Positions 1 through 8,496 of a DNA stretch of 64,000 nucleotides are shown one piece after another. The stretch covers positions 1 through 64,000 of the forward strand of contig JAFGXS010000042.1 in NCBI GenBank assembly GCA_016936505.1, written 5' to 3'. Position 1 is the stretch's first letter. Each line of letters starts with the position of its first letter. The notes below the pieces were generated by a model that worked only from the letters and a program-made list of their open reading frames with translations, was not told where the DNA came from and did not search any database. Source of the stretch: Bacteroidales bacterium (GTDB lineage: Bacteria; Bacteroidota; Bacteroidia; Bacteroidales; F082). Made by a program: the position numbers and the translations under genes.

Positions 1-1
1 A

Positions 2-2011
2 GAAGATCAACTGAAACTCACTGCTCCGAATGAAGCCGCTTTGAAAGAACTGTTTGAAGAACTGGAATTCCGCACCTTTGCCAAACGTTTTTTCACCTAC
101 TATTCTTTACAACAAGGTTCGGATGAACAAACCGAAAATCAGGTTCAGGAAGAAATGCAAACCGATTTATTTGGCGGAACCGATGAAGAAAGTGCGATTC
201 AGGATATTTCAACAACGCAACATGAATACCACCTCATTGACACGCCTGAAAAAGCGGAGGAACTGGTCAGCCTTTTAAAGAAACAGAAATCTTTTTGCTT
301 CGATACCGAAACCACAGGACTTGACCCCAATAATGCTGAATTAGTGGGGATGTCTTTTTCATTCAAAGCACACGAAGCCTATTATATACCCATCCCGGTT
401 TCTTACCACGAAGCGGTAAAAACTGTGGCGCCTTTCAAGGAAGTTTTTGAAAGCGATAAAATCAGAAAAATAGGGCAAAATATTAAATACGACATTGCCA
501 TTTTGAAATGGTACGAAGTGGAAGTTCAGGGCGCATTATTCGATACCATGATTGCGCATTATCTGCTGGAACCCGACATGCGGCACAACATGGACTATCT
601 TTCAGAAACCTATCTGAATTACCGGCCGGTTTCCATCGAAACGCTCATCGGTAAAAAAGGGAAAAATCAGTTGAGCATGCGTGATGCCCCGCTTGAACAA
701 GTAAAAGAATACGCAGCTGAAGATGCCGATATTACCTGGCAATTGAGTTTAAAACTGGAACCTTTACTGAAAGAAACGGGAACAGAAAAACTGTTCTGGG
801 AAACTGAAATGCCACTGGTTCCGGTGCTGGCTTCCATGGAAGCAGAGGGTGTGAAGCTGGATATTGATGCGCTGGCACAATACAGCGAAAAATTAGGTAC
901 GGAAATAACTGCTCTGGAAAAGGAAATCTACGAACAAGCCGGTGAAGAATTCAACATCAATTCCCCAAAACAGTTGGGAGAAATTCTTTTTGATAAACTA
1001 GAAATTTCCAGCAAACCCAAAAAGACCAAAACCGGACAGTATTCCACCGGCGAAGATATCCTGGTAAAGCTTTCCTATCGTCATCCCATCGTGTCCAGTA
1101 TTCTGGATTACCGTTCGCTGACTAAATTAAGATCTACTTATGTGGATAGTCTTCCGCTGTTGGTAAATCCACGAGACAACCGCTTACACACATCCTATAA
1201 TCAGGCAGTAGCAGCTACGGGACGACTGAGTTCCAACAATCCGAACCTGCAGAATATTCCCATCCGCACCGACCGGGGAAGGGAAATCAGAAAGGCTTTT
1301 ATACCCAGAAATGAAGAATTTACTTTGCTGGCTGCCGACTACTCACAAATTGAGCTGCGCATCATCGCACATTTGAGTAAAGATGAAGCCATGATTGATG
1401 CCTTTAAAGGAGGGCTGGATATCCACACGGCAACAGCCGCCAGAGTGTATGGAATTTCCACCGATGAAGTCACCAGCGAAATGCGCCGTCATGCAAAAAC
1501 AGTAAATTTTGGAATTATTTACGGCATTTCTGCTTTCGGACTTTCCGAACGGATGGGAATTCCCCGCCGTGAAGCTGCCGACATCATCGACAGCTATTTC
1601 GAAAAATACCCGGGCATTCGACAATACATGGATACCAGTATTGAATTTGCCCGCGAACACGGTTATGTGGAAACCATTTTAGGCAGGCGCAGATACCTTT
1701 CCGATATTAAATCGGCTAACGCAGTAGTGCGTGGTTATGCCGAACGAAATGCCATCAATGCGCCTATTCAGGGTTCATCGGCCGACATGATAAAAATGGC
1801 GATGATTGACATTTACAATGAAATGCAAAGCCAAAACATGCGTTCGAAAATGATACTCCAAGTGCATGATGAGTTGGTGTTTGATGCCCATCAGTCGGAA
1901 GTGGAACAACTAAAAGGAATCGTAGAACAACTAATGGTTACTGCCTTGCCGCTGGATGTACCCGTTATTGTAGAAATGAATACCGGCACCAACTGGCTCG
2001 AAGCCCATTAA
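2..2011 (+). CDS. polA: DNA polymerase I, 5'-truncated by window edge
   Basis: Repair and Okazaki-fragment-processing DNA polymerase. The frame is already open at base 2, so the start and the N-terminal 5'-3' exonuclease domain lie outside the window. What remains is the 3'-5' exonuclease domain and the Klenow-type polymerase domain. The proofreading motifs look intact: Exo I DTETTGLD (Asp codon at 302), Exo II with NIKYD, and Exo III YAAEDAD. Polymerase motif A (DYSQIELR, Asp codon at 1337), motif B (RRHAKTVNFGIIYG) and motif C (QVHDELV, near 1860) are all present. This suggests both proofreading and polymerase activities, unlike family members that lost the exonuclease residues. No clear terminator separates it from the convergent gene downstream. 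Confidence 0.97.
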   Translation, partial: EDQLKLTAPNEAALKELFEELEFRTFAKRFFTYYSLQQGSDEQTENQVQEEMQTDLFGGTDEESAIQDISTTQHEYHLIDTPEKAEELVSLLKKQKSFCFDTETTGLDPNNAELVGMSFSFKAHEAYYIPIPVSYHEAVKTVAPFKEVFESDKIRKIGQNIKYDIAILKWYEVEVQGALFDTMIAHYLLEPDMRHNMDYLSETYLNYRPVSIETLIGKKGKNQLSMRDAPLEQVKEYAAEDADITWQLSLKLEPLLKETGTEKLFWETEMPLVPVLASMEAEGVKLDIDALAQYSEKLGTEITALEKEIYEQAGEEFNINSPKQLGEILFDKLEISSKPKKTKTGQYSTGEDILVKLSYRHPIVSSILDYRSLTKLRSTYVDSLPLLVNPRDNRLHTSYNQAVAATGRLSSNNPNLQNIPIRTDRGREIRKAFIPRNEEFTLLAADYSQIELRIIAHLSKDEAMIDAFKGGLDIHTATAARVYGISTDEVTSEMRRHAKTVNFGIIYGISAFGLSERMGIPRREAADIIDSYFEKYPGIRQYMDTSIEFAREHGYVETILGRRRYLSDIKSANAVVRGYAERNAINAPIQGSSADMIKMAMIDIYNEMQSQNMRSKMILQVHDELVFDAHQSEVEQLKGIVEQLMVTALPLDVPVIVEMNTGTNWLEAH

Positions 2012-2084
2012 GTCAGCTATTAAGTAGAACTCGTCATTTATTTTGTTTGGATACAGTATCTCCAGGCTTTGGATTTAAGAAAAT

Positions 2085-2627
2085 TTATTTCTTATCCAAA
2101 ATAACTTTCAGATTATTCAATCCCTTATGTAAATCGGGGCCAACCATTTCATCCATATTGTACACCAGCATTAAAAGGTTCATAGGATAAGGCATTTCGC
2201 CGCTAATGCCCCAGGTTATGCTGGTGGTGCTGTCGTTGACACTCTGAGTAATGAAATAGGCATCATTTTCGGCTTCCTGAGGTTTTTTAAACCGAAGAGC
2301 AAAGTCGATGCGCTTGCCCGGATCAATAGAAACAATCTCCTGTTCGCCTACCCCAACATTTTTGTTGTTGCTTTCCCATGCAGCCGCAAACCCCACGGTT
2401 CCGTCGGTACCTTTGAAGGTTTGTTTCATGTTGGGATCCATTTGGTTCCATACACTGAAGTTGTCTTGATTTTTCAGATATTTTACATAATCGAAAACAA
2501 CGGAATCGGGCTGATTAATGGTAACTTCCCTTTCCACTTTAAATTGTTTGGGAACAAAAAGAGCGACAACCAACAACAATACAATCAGTCCCAGAATAGT
2601 AAGAAAAAAGTACCTGAGTGCTTTCAT
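2085..2627 (-). CDS. SRPBCC family protein with N-terminal membrane anchor
   Basis: 180 residues. One hydrophobic segment (about residues 6-27) is followed by a soluble domain resembling the START/polyketide-cyclase (SRPBCC) fold: an early VEREVTINQP strand, a FDYVKYL helix, a central block of beta strands, and a C-terminal helix containing DLHKGLNNLK. Such domains bind hydrophobic ligands, but no ligand can be assigned here. The gene stands alone and is convergent with polA. Its ATG is preceded by an AT-rich region with a possible -7 element at 2741-2748. The family call is by fold pattern; the function is unknown. Confidence 0.75.
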   Translation of the reverse strand: MKALRYFFLTILGLIVLLLVVALFVPKQFKVEREVTINQPDSVVFDYVKYLKNQDNFSVWNQMDPNMKQTFKGTDGTVGFAAAWESNNKNVGVGEQEIVSIDPGKRIDFALRFKKPQEAENDAYFITQSVNDSTTSITWGISGEMPYPMNLLMLVYNMDEMVGPDLHKGLNNLKVILDKK

Positions 2628-2740
2628 AGTTCAAATTTTTAAAAAGTTTAACAATCCTTTCCTATTTGTTAAGCCATCGTTGTCTGAATTCACCCATCAC
2701 TGAAAGTCATTATAATACAACACGATACAGCTTACCCTAA

Positions 2741-2748
2741 CAAATATA
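2741..2748 (-). promoter_or_regulatory. Possible -7 element for the SRPBCC gene
   Basis: The minus strand reads TATATTTG, a match to the Bacteroidota TAnnTTTG element. It lies about 114 bp upstream of the start codon, in an AT-rich stretch where chance matches are likely. Confidence 0.3.
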
Positions 2749-2805
2749 TACTTTTTTAAATACCAAAACAATACACACAAATAATTTCCGATTGAATTGT
2801 TTATC

Positions 2806-2834
2806 TTGATTGCAAATGATTTAGCTTAATTTTG
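2806..2834 (+). promoter_or_regulatory. Bacteroidota-type promoter of the M16 peptidase pair
   Basis: TTG at 2806-2808 (-33) and TAATTTTG at 2827-2834 (-7) are separated by 18 bp. The -7 runs into GCACCC, a context seen repeatedly in this window. The ATG follows 19 bp after the element, giving a short leader. Confidence 0.75.
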
Positions 2835-2853
2835 CACCCGTTAATGAAACAGG

Positions 2854-4098
2854 ATGATACAATTTGAACGCTTTCAGTTAGACAATGGATTAACGGTTTT
2901 GGTGCACCAGGATCTGCATACCCCAATGGCTGCTGTCAATATTTTATATAAAGTCGGTGCCAGAGATGAGGATCCTGAAAAAACAGGATTTGCTCATTTA
3001 TTTGAACATCTGATGTTTGGTGGTTCCATCAATATACCCAGCTACGATAATCCTTTGCAGCAGGCAGGTGGCGAAAACAATGCTTTTACAAACAACGATT
3101 TCACGAATTATTATTTAACGCTTCCAAAAAACAATCTGGAAACAGCATTTTGGCTGGAATCGGACCGTATGCTTTCGCTGGCATTCAGCAAAAAGAGCCT
3201 GAAGGTTCAAAAACAGGTGGTCATAGAAGAGTTCAAACAAAATTATCTGAACCAGCCTTATGGTGATGTTTATCTGTTACTGAAACCGCTGGTTTATAAA
3301 ACTCATCCCTATCAGTGGAACACCATCGGGAAAGAAATCAGCCACATCGAAAAAGCCACGATGAGCGATGTGAAGAGTTTTTATGCCCGATATTACAATC
3401 CTAATAACGCAGTAATGTGCGTTTCGGGTAACGTGCAACCCGAAAAGGTTTTTCAGCAGGTGGAAAACTGGTTTGGATCCATTCCTTCTGGAGCAACCCT
3501 CGATAGAAATTATCCCGCTGAACCGGAGCAAAAAGAAAACAGAACGCTTTTGGTTGAACGCGACGTGCCGCAAAACGCAATGTACATGGCCTGGCATATG
3601 CCTTCACGCACCGATGAAAATTACTATACCTGCGACCTTATCAGCGATTTACTGTCGAATGGTGATTCGTCGCGCCTGTTTCAACGTTTGGTGAAAGAAA
3701 AACAATTATTTACCGACATCAATGCCTACATTACAGGCGATATTGATCCCGGATTGTTTATCATTAGCGGAAAACTGAATGCTGATGTGGATTTTCAAAC
3801 TGCTGAACAGGAAATTGATGTGGAATTAACAGAACTGAAAGAACATTGGGTTGAAGAAGAAGAACTTCAAAAAGTAAAAAATAAACTTGAAGCCAATCTG
3901 GTATTTTCAGAAATTTCAATTTTGGGTAAAGCCATGTCATTAAGTTATTTTGAAATGCTCAGCAAGGCAGAAAATATCAACAACGAAATTGAAAAATACC
4001 GTTCGGTAAGCCGCGAAAACATTCGTGAACAAGCTCAGAAAATGTTTGCCGAAGGAAAAAAGAATGTATTGTATTACAAAGCAAAGCAGAGTTCATGA
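2854..4098 (+). CDS. M16 family zinc peptidase, catalytic subunit
   Basis: A 414-residue insulinase/processing-peptidase-like protein. The inverted zinc motif HxxEH is present as His48-Leu-Phe-Glu51-His52, with the likely third ligand in the downstream VVIEEFKQNY helix. An N-terminal M16 domain and a C-terminal inactive-type domain follow. It lacks the R...GYTYG substrate-binding signature, which the next gene carries. The two genes overlap by 4 bp. Known pairs of this kind form a heterodimer in which one subunit supplies zinc and the other supplies the Arg/Tyr pair, so I infer the same here. No signal peptide is evident, suggesting a cytoplasmic oligopeptidase. Confidence 0.9.
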   Translation: MIQFERFQLDNGLTVLVHQDLHTPMAAVNILYKVGARDEDPEKTGFAHLFEHLMFGGSINIPSYDNPLQQAGGENNAFTNNDFTNYYLTLPKNNLETAFWLESDRMLSLAFSKKSLKVQKQVVIEEFKQNYLNQPYGDVYLLLKPLVYKTHPYQWNTIGKEISHIEKATMSDVKSFYARYYNPNNAVMCVSGNVQPEKVFQQVENWFGSIPSGATLDRNYPAEPEQKENRTLLVERDVPQNAMYMAWHMPSRTDENYYTCDLISDLLSNGDSSRLFQRLVKEKQLFTDINAYITGDIDPGLFIISGKLNADVDFQTAEQEIDVELTELKEHWVEEEELQKVKNKLEANLVFSEISILGKAMSLSYFEMLSKAENINNEIEKYRSVSRENIREQAQKMFAEGKKNVLYYKAKQSS

Positions 4099-5396
4099 GC
4101 ACTTATCCCAACAGAAATCAGGCCCCCGGCTTAGGCAGCACCCAAACTTTGAACATCCGCGAACCTGAGTCATTTAAGCTGGATAACAGCATACCTGTTT
4201 ATTTACTGCCTGCAAACCAGCAGGAAGCCACACGGCTCGATATTGTATTTGATGCCGGAACCGCTTACCAGTCGCAAAAACTACAGGCCGGAGCCGTGAA
4301 CAAGCTGCTGAAAGAAGGTACAAAAACCAAAACCTCTTACGAAATAACCAAAACACTAGATTTTTACGGAGCCTATCTGGAACCTTTTTCAGGAAAAGAC
4401 AAAGCCGGAATCACACTCTTTGGTTTACATAAATATTTTGACAAATTATTGCCTCTGTTGCATGAAATCATCAGCGAAGCTGTTTTTCCGGAAGAAGAAG
4501 TGCGGTTATTCGCCGAGCGTAAGAAACAGGAATTTTCCATTCAGTTTCAAAAGGTTCGTTACCGGGCATCGCTGGAGTTTAACGAAATGTTGTTTGGATC
4601 AAACACCGCTTACGGACAAAAACTGAAAGAAACAGATTTCGATGTATTGAATCGTGATTTAATTGTTGAGTTTTACGAAAAACATTATCAACCCGCCGGC
4701 GCCTATTTTTTACTGGGTGGTAAAACTTCTTCAGAACTCTTCATACAACTGAATGACACTCTGGGCAAACTTCCTAACGGACAAAAAAAGACTTTTTCCG
4801 AACCTGATATATTCTGGAAAGAAGACAACGAACTTCAGCGATACATTACCAAAGAAAACGCATTACAATCTGCTTTGCGCATTGGCAATGTAACACTTGA
4901 ACGCAGCCATCCCGATTATCCCAAACTGTATCTTCTGAACACTATTCTGGGCGGTTATTTTGGTTCAAGGCTTATGAGCAGCTTACGCGAAGACAAGGGC
5001 TACACCTACGGAATTTATTCCAGTGTTCAGAACTTCAAACACGGCAACTCGTTTACCATTGCCACAGAGGTTAATGCCGAACACACCGTTGCAGCATTGA
5101 AAGAAATTGAAAAACAAACCAACCTTTTGCGCACTAAAAAGGTTTCCGAAGATGAACTCAGGACAGTAAAGAATTATTTACAGGGTTCTTTTCTACGCTA
5201 TTTCGACGGGCCGTTTTCTCTGGCCGACCAGTTCCTTAAAAGTCAGTCGCTGGGGCTGCATTTTGAACACTACAAAGAAATGCTTGAAAAATTAATGCAG
5301 CTCACACCTGAAGAAATACTTGAATCTGCCGGAAAATATCTCGACTTCAAAAAAATGAAAGTACTGGTAGCCGGAAAAACTGATGGCTTAAAATAA
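4095..5396 (+). CDS. M16 family peptidase, non-catalytic partner subunit
   Basis: 433 residues with the two-domain M16 architecture. The zinc site is lost: the position of HxxEH reads NKLLKEG. The C-terminal half has the substrate-binding signature SLREDKGYTYG (around residues 297-307). With the upstream catalytic subunit this makes a complementary pair, translationally coupled through a 4-bp overlap. It ends 5 bp before the end of the convergent ruvC gene, with no visible terminator. Confidence 0.88.
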   Translation: MSTYPNRNQAPGLGSTQTLNIREPESFKLDNSIPVYLLPANQQEATRLDIVFDAGTAYQSQKLQAGAVNKLLKEGTKTKTSYEITKTLDFYGAYLEPFSGKDKAGITLFGLHKYFDKLLPLLHEIISEAVFPEEEVRLFAERKKQEFSIQFQKVRYRASLEFNEMLFGSNTAYGQKLKETDFDVLNRDLIVEFYEKHYQPAGAYFLLGGKTSSELFIQLNDTLGKLPNGQKKTFSEPDIFWKEDNELQRYITKENALQSALRIGNVTLERSHPDYPKLYLLNTILGGYFGSRLMSSLREDKGYTYGIYSSVQNFKHGNSFTIATEVNAEHTVAALKEIEKQTNLLRTKKVSEDELRTVKNYLQGSFLRYFDGPFSLADQFLKSQSLGLHFEHYKEMLEKLMQLTPEEILESAGKYLDFKKMKVLVAGKTDGLK

Positions 5397-5401
5397 AGAG
5401 G

Positions 5402-5959
5402 TTACTCCTTTTTTAATCTTCCGGGATTGTCGTTTAAGAAACTCTTCCAGCTGCTGTAGCTCTTTTTCTCAGAACTTGAATTTCCCTGAAAATAATGACA
5501 CACTGCGGAAGCCAAACCATCCGTTGCATCAAGATGGTCGGGAATTTCCTGAAACTGAAGCAATGTTTTTAACATGGCCGCCACTTGTTCTTTAGATGCA
5601 TTTCCGTTTCCGGTAATGGCCTGTTTAATTTTCTTCGGAGAATACTCAAAAATCGGAAGCTCTTTGTACAAACCTGCAGCCATGGCTACACCCTGGGCCC
5701 TTCCCAGTTTCAGCATCGACTGTACATTTTTTCCGTAAAACGGTGCTTCAATTGCCAGTTCATCAGGATGATATTGCTCCACCAAAGACAACGTGCGTTC
5801 GAAAATCTTTTTTAATTTTAGCGCATGATTAGAATAACTACCCAACTTCAGAATACCCATCGTTACCAGCAACATTTTGTTGCCTTTTTGATGGATCACA
5901 CCATAACCCATAATATTGGTTCCAGGGTCAATTCCTAATATAATTCGCTCTTTCTGCAA
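5402..5959 (-). CDS. ruvC: Holliday junction endonuclease RuvC
   Basis: Resolves Holliday junctions with RuvAB. The four acidic active-site residues are visible as Asp11 (GIDPGTN), Glu71 (IEAPFYGKN), Asp144 and Asp147 (HLDATDG). At 185 residues it is normal for the family. The only usable start is TTG at 5957-5959: an in-frame stop lies four codons further upstream and the next Met is inside the active-site loop. A TAATTTTG -7 element at 5978-5985 fits this start and gives a leader of roughly 13 nt. The divergent gene begins at 5974, so ruvC transcription starts inside that gene's first codons. Confidence 0.95.
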   Translation of the reverse strand: MQKERIILGIDPGTNIMGYGVIHQKGNKMLLVTMGILKLGSYSNHALKLKKIFERTLSLVEQYHPDELAIEAPFYGKNVQSMLKLGRAQGVAMAAGLYKELPIFEYSPKKIKQAITGNGNASKEQVAAMLKTLLQFQEIPDHLDATDGLASAVCHYFQGNSSSEKKSYSSWKSFLNDNPGRLKKE

Positions 5960-5973
5960 TAGTCTGTCTCTTT

Positions 5974-6990
5974 ATGGCAAAATTAAACAAAACATACAAC
6001 ATCCTTATTCGGCTGGGCATATTAATACTAACCTTTTTCTACCTTTACGATCAGCTTGTACACAAACATAATCTTACGAACCTTGCACAGTATTTTGAAA
6101 AAATAGTTGAAGAAAAAGATTTTATTACTGTGCTTATTGTTGTGCTGGCACTGCTTCCGGTAAACCTGCTGCTCGAGAGCTATAAATGGCAGCTGGTTAT
6201 AGCCAAACTGGAAAAAGTAAGTCTTCTTAATGCATTGAAAGCAGTGATGGCCGGAATATCTGTAAGTATGTTTGTACCATACAGAATGGGCGATTTTTTA
6301 GGTCGTATTTTCATCCTAAAAAAAGCCAACAGAATCCAGGCTACTTTGTCAACCTTTTTAGGAGGGGTGTCACAACTTATTGCTACTGTAATTTTTGGAA
6401 TTACCGCAATAGTCTTGTTTTTTCCGGAATTGATCCGGAGACTAGATTACAAGCTAAACTTATGGATTTATTCAGGGATTATTCTTACTGCAATCCTGAT
6501 TCTGGTTTTTGTGGTTTTTTCTTATCTGAATTTTTCAGCTTTTTCAGGAATTATAAAGAAAATCAATAAACGTGCATACAACAAAATAGCAAGTTATATT
6601 GAGGTGTTTTCCCTTTACAGTGCCATCGATCTGCTTAAAGTTTTACTACTGAGTATGACACGTTACCTGATCTTTTCTTTTCAGTTTTATCTTCTTATCA
6701 GAATTTTTGGAATATCACTGGATTATTTTCACGCCATGATCCTGATTGCTATCATTTACTTACTTATTTCAGGTATTCCAACTATTGCTTTATCCGAACT
6801 GGGTGTTAGAGGAACCGTAAGTCTTTACGTATTTAATCTGTATTTCGGGAATCAGGGTATGCAGGGTAACTATTCAAATGGAATAGTTTCAGCATCTTCT
6901 GCAATTTGGATCATAAATCTGGCACTGCCTGCAGTGATGGGAATTATTTTTATCTTTCACATGAAATTTCTAAGAAATAATGACCGCTAA
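5974..6990 (+). CDS. Flippase-like integral membrane protein (LPG synthase TM region / UPF0104 type)
   Basis: 338 residues with about eight hydrophobic segments. The pattern matches the transmembrane region of lysylphosphatidylglycerol synthases and AglD-type proteins, including the NLLLESYKWQ and MFVPYRMGDFLGRIF segments near the first third and the conserved SELGVRG segment near the end. The soluble aminoacyltransferase domain of true MprF is absent. Proteins like this are often called putative lipid flippases. The next gene, a membrane glycosyltransferase, overlaps it by 11 bp, so they probably act together on a lipid-linked sugar. Its promoter must lie inside ruvC; TAATATTG around 5911-5918 is a one-mismatch candidate. 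Confidence 0.82.
   Translation: MAKLNKTYNILIRLGILILTFFYLYDQLVHKHNLTNLAQYFEKIVEEKDFITVLIVVLALLPVNLLLESYKWQLVIAKLEKVSLLNALKAVMAGISVSMFVPYRMGDFLGRIFILKKANRIQATLSTFLGGVSQLIATVIFGITAIVLFFPELIRRLDYKLNLWIYSGIILTAILILVFVVFSYLNFSAFSGIIKKINKRAYNKIASYIEVFSLYSAIDLLKVLLLSMTRYLIFSFQFYLLIRIFGISLDYFHAMILIAIIYLLISGIPTIALSELGVRGTVSLYVFNLYFGNQGMQGNYSNGIVSASSAIWIINLALPAVMGIIFIFHMKFLRNNDR
5978..5985 (-). promoter_or_regulatory. -7 element of ruvC inside the divergent gene
   Basis: The minus strand reads TAATTTTG followed by CC, an exact match to TAnnTTTG. It occupies codons 2-4 of the divergent flippase-like gene and is placed to start transcription just upstream of the ruvC TTG start. Confidence 0.65.
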
Positions 6991-8113
6991 AATATTGCTT
7001 TACATTTTATCGGGCAGTGCTTTAATGTATTTGCTGGTCATACTCACATTTACAGTGGGGTGGTACAAAATGAAAATATTTACGGCATCGGTACGTCATT
7101 TCACTACAAAAATCAGTGTAGTCGTTGCCTTTCGAAACGAGAGCAAAAATCTGGAAAACCTGTTGAACAGCCTCTGTCATCAAACCTATCCTGAAGAACT
7201 GCTGGAGATTGTTTTGGTTAACGATCATTCGGAAGATAACAGCCTATCAGTAATTCAAGATTTTTTGAATGAAAACAAAAAGTGCCGGATCAACCTTATT
7301 AAAGCCAATGGAAATGGAAAGAAAAAGGCTTTGCACGATGGAATTTCAAAAGCCACCGGCGATTTAATCGTAACCACCGATGCCGACTGCACAGCACATA
7401 AAAACTGGCTCGTGAAAATGGCATCTTTTTTTGAACAGGAAATGCCGTTACTTATTCTGGGTCCGGTGGTTTATTCCAAAGAAAAAGGTTGGCTGCAAAA
7501 GTTCTTTTCTATGGATTTTCTGAGTCTTGTTGCTTCAGGTGCGGGTTCATCTGCTGCAGAACTTCCGCTCATGGGAAACGGGGCTAATATGGCTTTTGAA
7601 AAAGCTATTTTTCTGGAAGCCGGTGCCGAAGCTCAAAAACAACAATATGCTTCAGGAGATGATGTTTTTCTAATTCATTACCTGACACAAAAATATGGCC
7701 AACATACTGTCCGATTCATAAAAAACAAAGAAACCATCATTCAGACAACGCCTCCTCAAAACCTGAAAGAATTTATCAATCAACGTGCCCGTTGGGGATC
7801 CAAAGCCAAAGGTTATAACCTGATATGGCCCATTATTGTTACTTTTTCCGTATTTATTTTTAACCTGCTCCTGGTTGTATCTTTTGTTTACGGATTTATT
7901 ACTCCCTGGTTTTGGTCTGTATTTGTTTTGTTCATCCTGCTGAAATTTTTGGTTGATCTTCCGCTTTTAAAAGATTTTTCAGAGTTCACAGATAAAAATA
8001 AACTGATGGCTTATTTATTTCCTTTTGAATTGATTTATCCTTTTTACATCTTTTTTGTTTCAGTAAAAGGATTATTTTTTTCGTACAACTGGAAAGGACG
8101 GCAAGTACACTGA
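6980..8113 (+). CDS. Membrane-associated family 2 glycosyltransferase
   Basis: 377 residues: an N-terminal membrane segment (about 1-25), a GT-A domain (about 42-290), and C-terminal membrane segments (about 290-370). Catalytic features are VVAFRNE at the start of the fold, VTTDADC (the DxD site), GDDVFL, and QRARWG (a Q/RxxRW-type motif), as in processive GT2 enzymes. The donor and acceptor cannot be read from sequence. It overlaps the flippase-like gene by 11 bp and precedes the pyrophosphatase-like gene by 3 bp, so the three are clearly one transcription unit. A role in building and moving a lipid-linked glycan is inferred. Confidence 0.88.
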   Translation: MTAKILLYILSGSALMYLLVILTFTVGWYKMKIFTASVRHFTTKISVVVAFRNESKNLENLLNSLCHQTYPEELLEIVLVNDHSEDNSLSVIQDFLNENKKCRINLIKANGNGKKKALHDGISKATGDLIVTTDADCTAHKNWLVKMASFFEQEMPLLILGPVVYSKEKGWLQKFFSMDFLSLVASGAGSSAAELPLMGNGANMAFEKAIFLEAGAEAQKQQYASGDDVFLIHYLTQKYGQHTVRFIKNKETIIQTTPPQNLKEFINQRARWGSKAKGYNLIWPIIVTFSVFIFNLLLVVSFVYGFITPWFWSVFVLFILLKFLVDLPLLKDFSEFTDKNKLMAYLFPFELIYPFYIFFVSVKGLFFSYNWKGRQVH

Positions 8114-8116
8114 GTT

Positions 8117-8479
8117 ATGGTAAAGTTTTATCAATCCAATCCCGAATTCTGGATAAATCTAGACAAAATTGTGCAGGAACACCACATGGTTATTGACAGA
8201 CCCACAGGGAGCCGTCACCCGCGGTATACCGATTTTATTTATCCTTTGGATTACGGTTATCTGGAAGGCACCAAATCTGCCGACGGAATGGAAATGGACG
8301 TTTGGATAGGAACCGCTGAAAACAAGAAAATAACAGGTGTAATGGTTATTGCTGATGCCGATAAAAGAGACTCTGAAATGAAAATTCTCTATGCCTGTAC
8401 CGAACCCGAAATGGAATTGCTTTATAAGATTAATAACGAACTGGGGGTGAACGCTGTGATGTTATTGCGTACTGATTAA
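8117..8479 (+). CDS. Short inorganic pyrophosphatase-like protein
   Basis: 120 residues, shorter than classical family I pyrophosphatases (about 175). The fold core is recognisable: DRPTGSRHP, FIYPLDYGYLEGT and then DGMEMDVW (Asp56 to Asp61). In the classical enzyme this last motif is DxDPxD. Here Asp56 and Asp61 are kept, but the middle Asp, the general base in E. coli, is Met58, and Glu59 follows. A subfamily with this shortened DGxExD pattern exists in many bacteria and is usually annotated as inorganic pyrophosphatase; its activity should not be assumed. It is the last gene of the glycosyltransferase unit, where pyrophosphate removal would make sense. Confidence 0.75.
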   Translation: MVKFYQSNPEFWINLDKIVQEHHMVIDRPTGSRHPRYTDFIYPLDYGYLEGTKSADGMEMDVWIGTAENKKITGVMVIADADKRDSEMKILYACTEPEMELLYKINNELGVNAVMLLRTD

Positions 8480-8496
8480 CGAATTGCGGTTATCCG

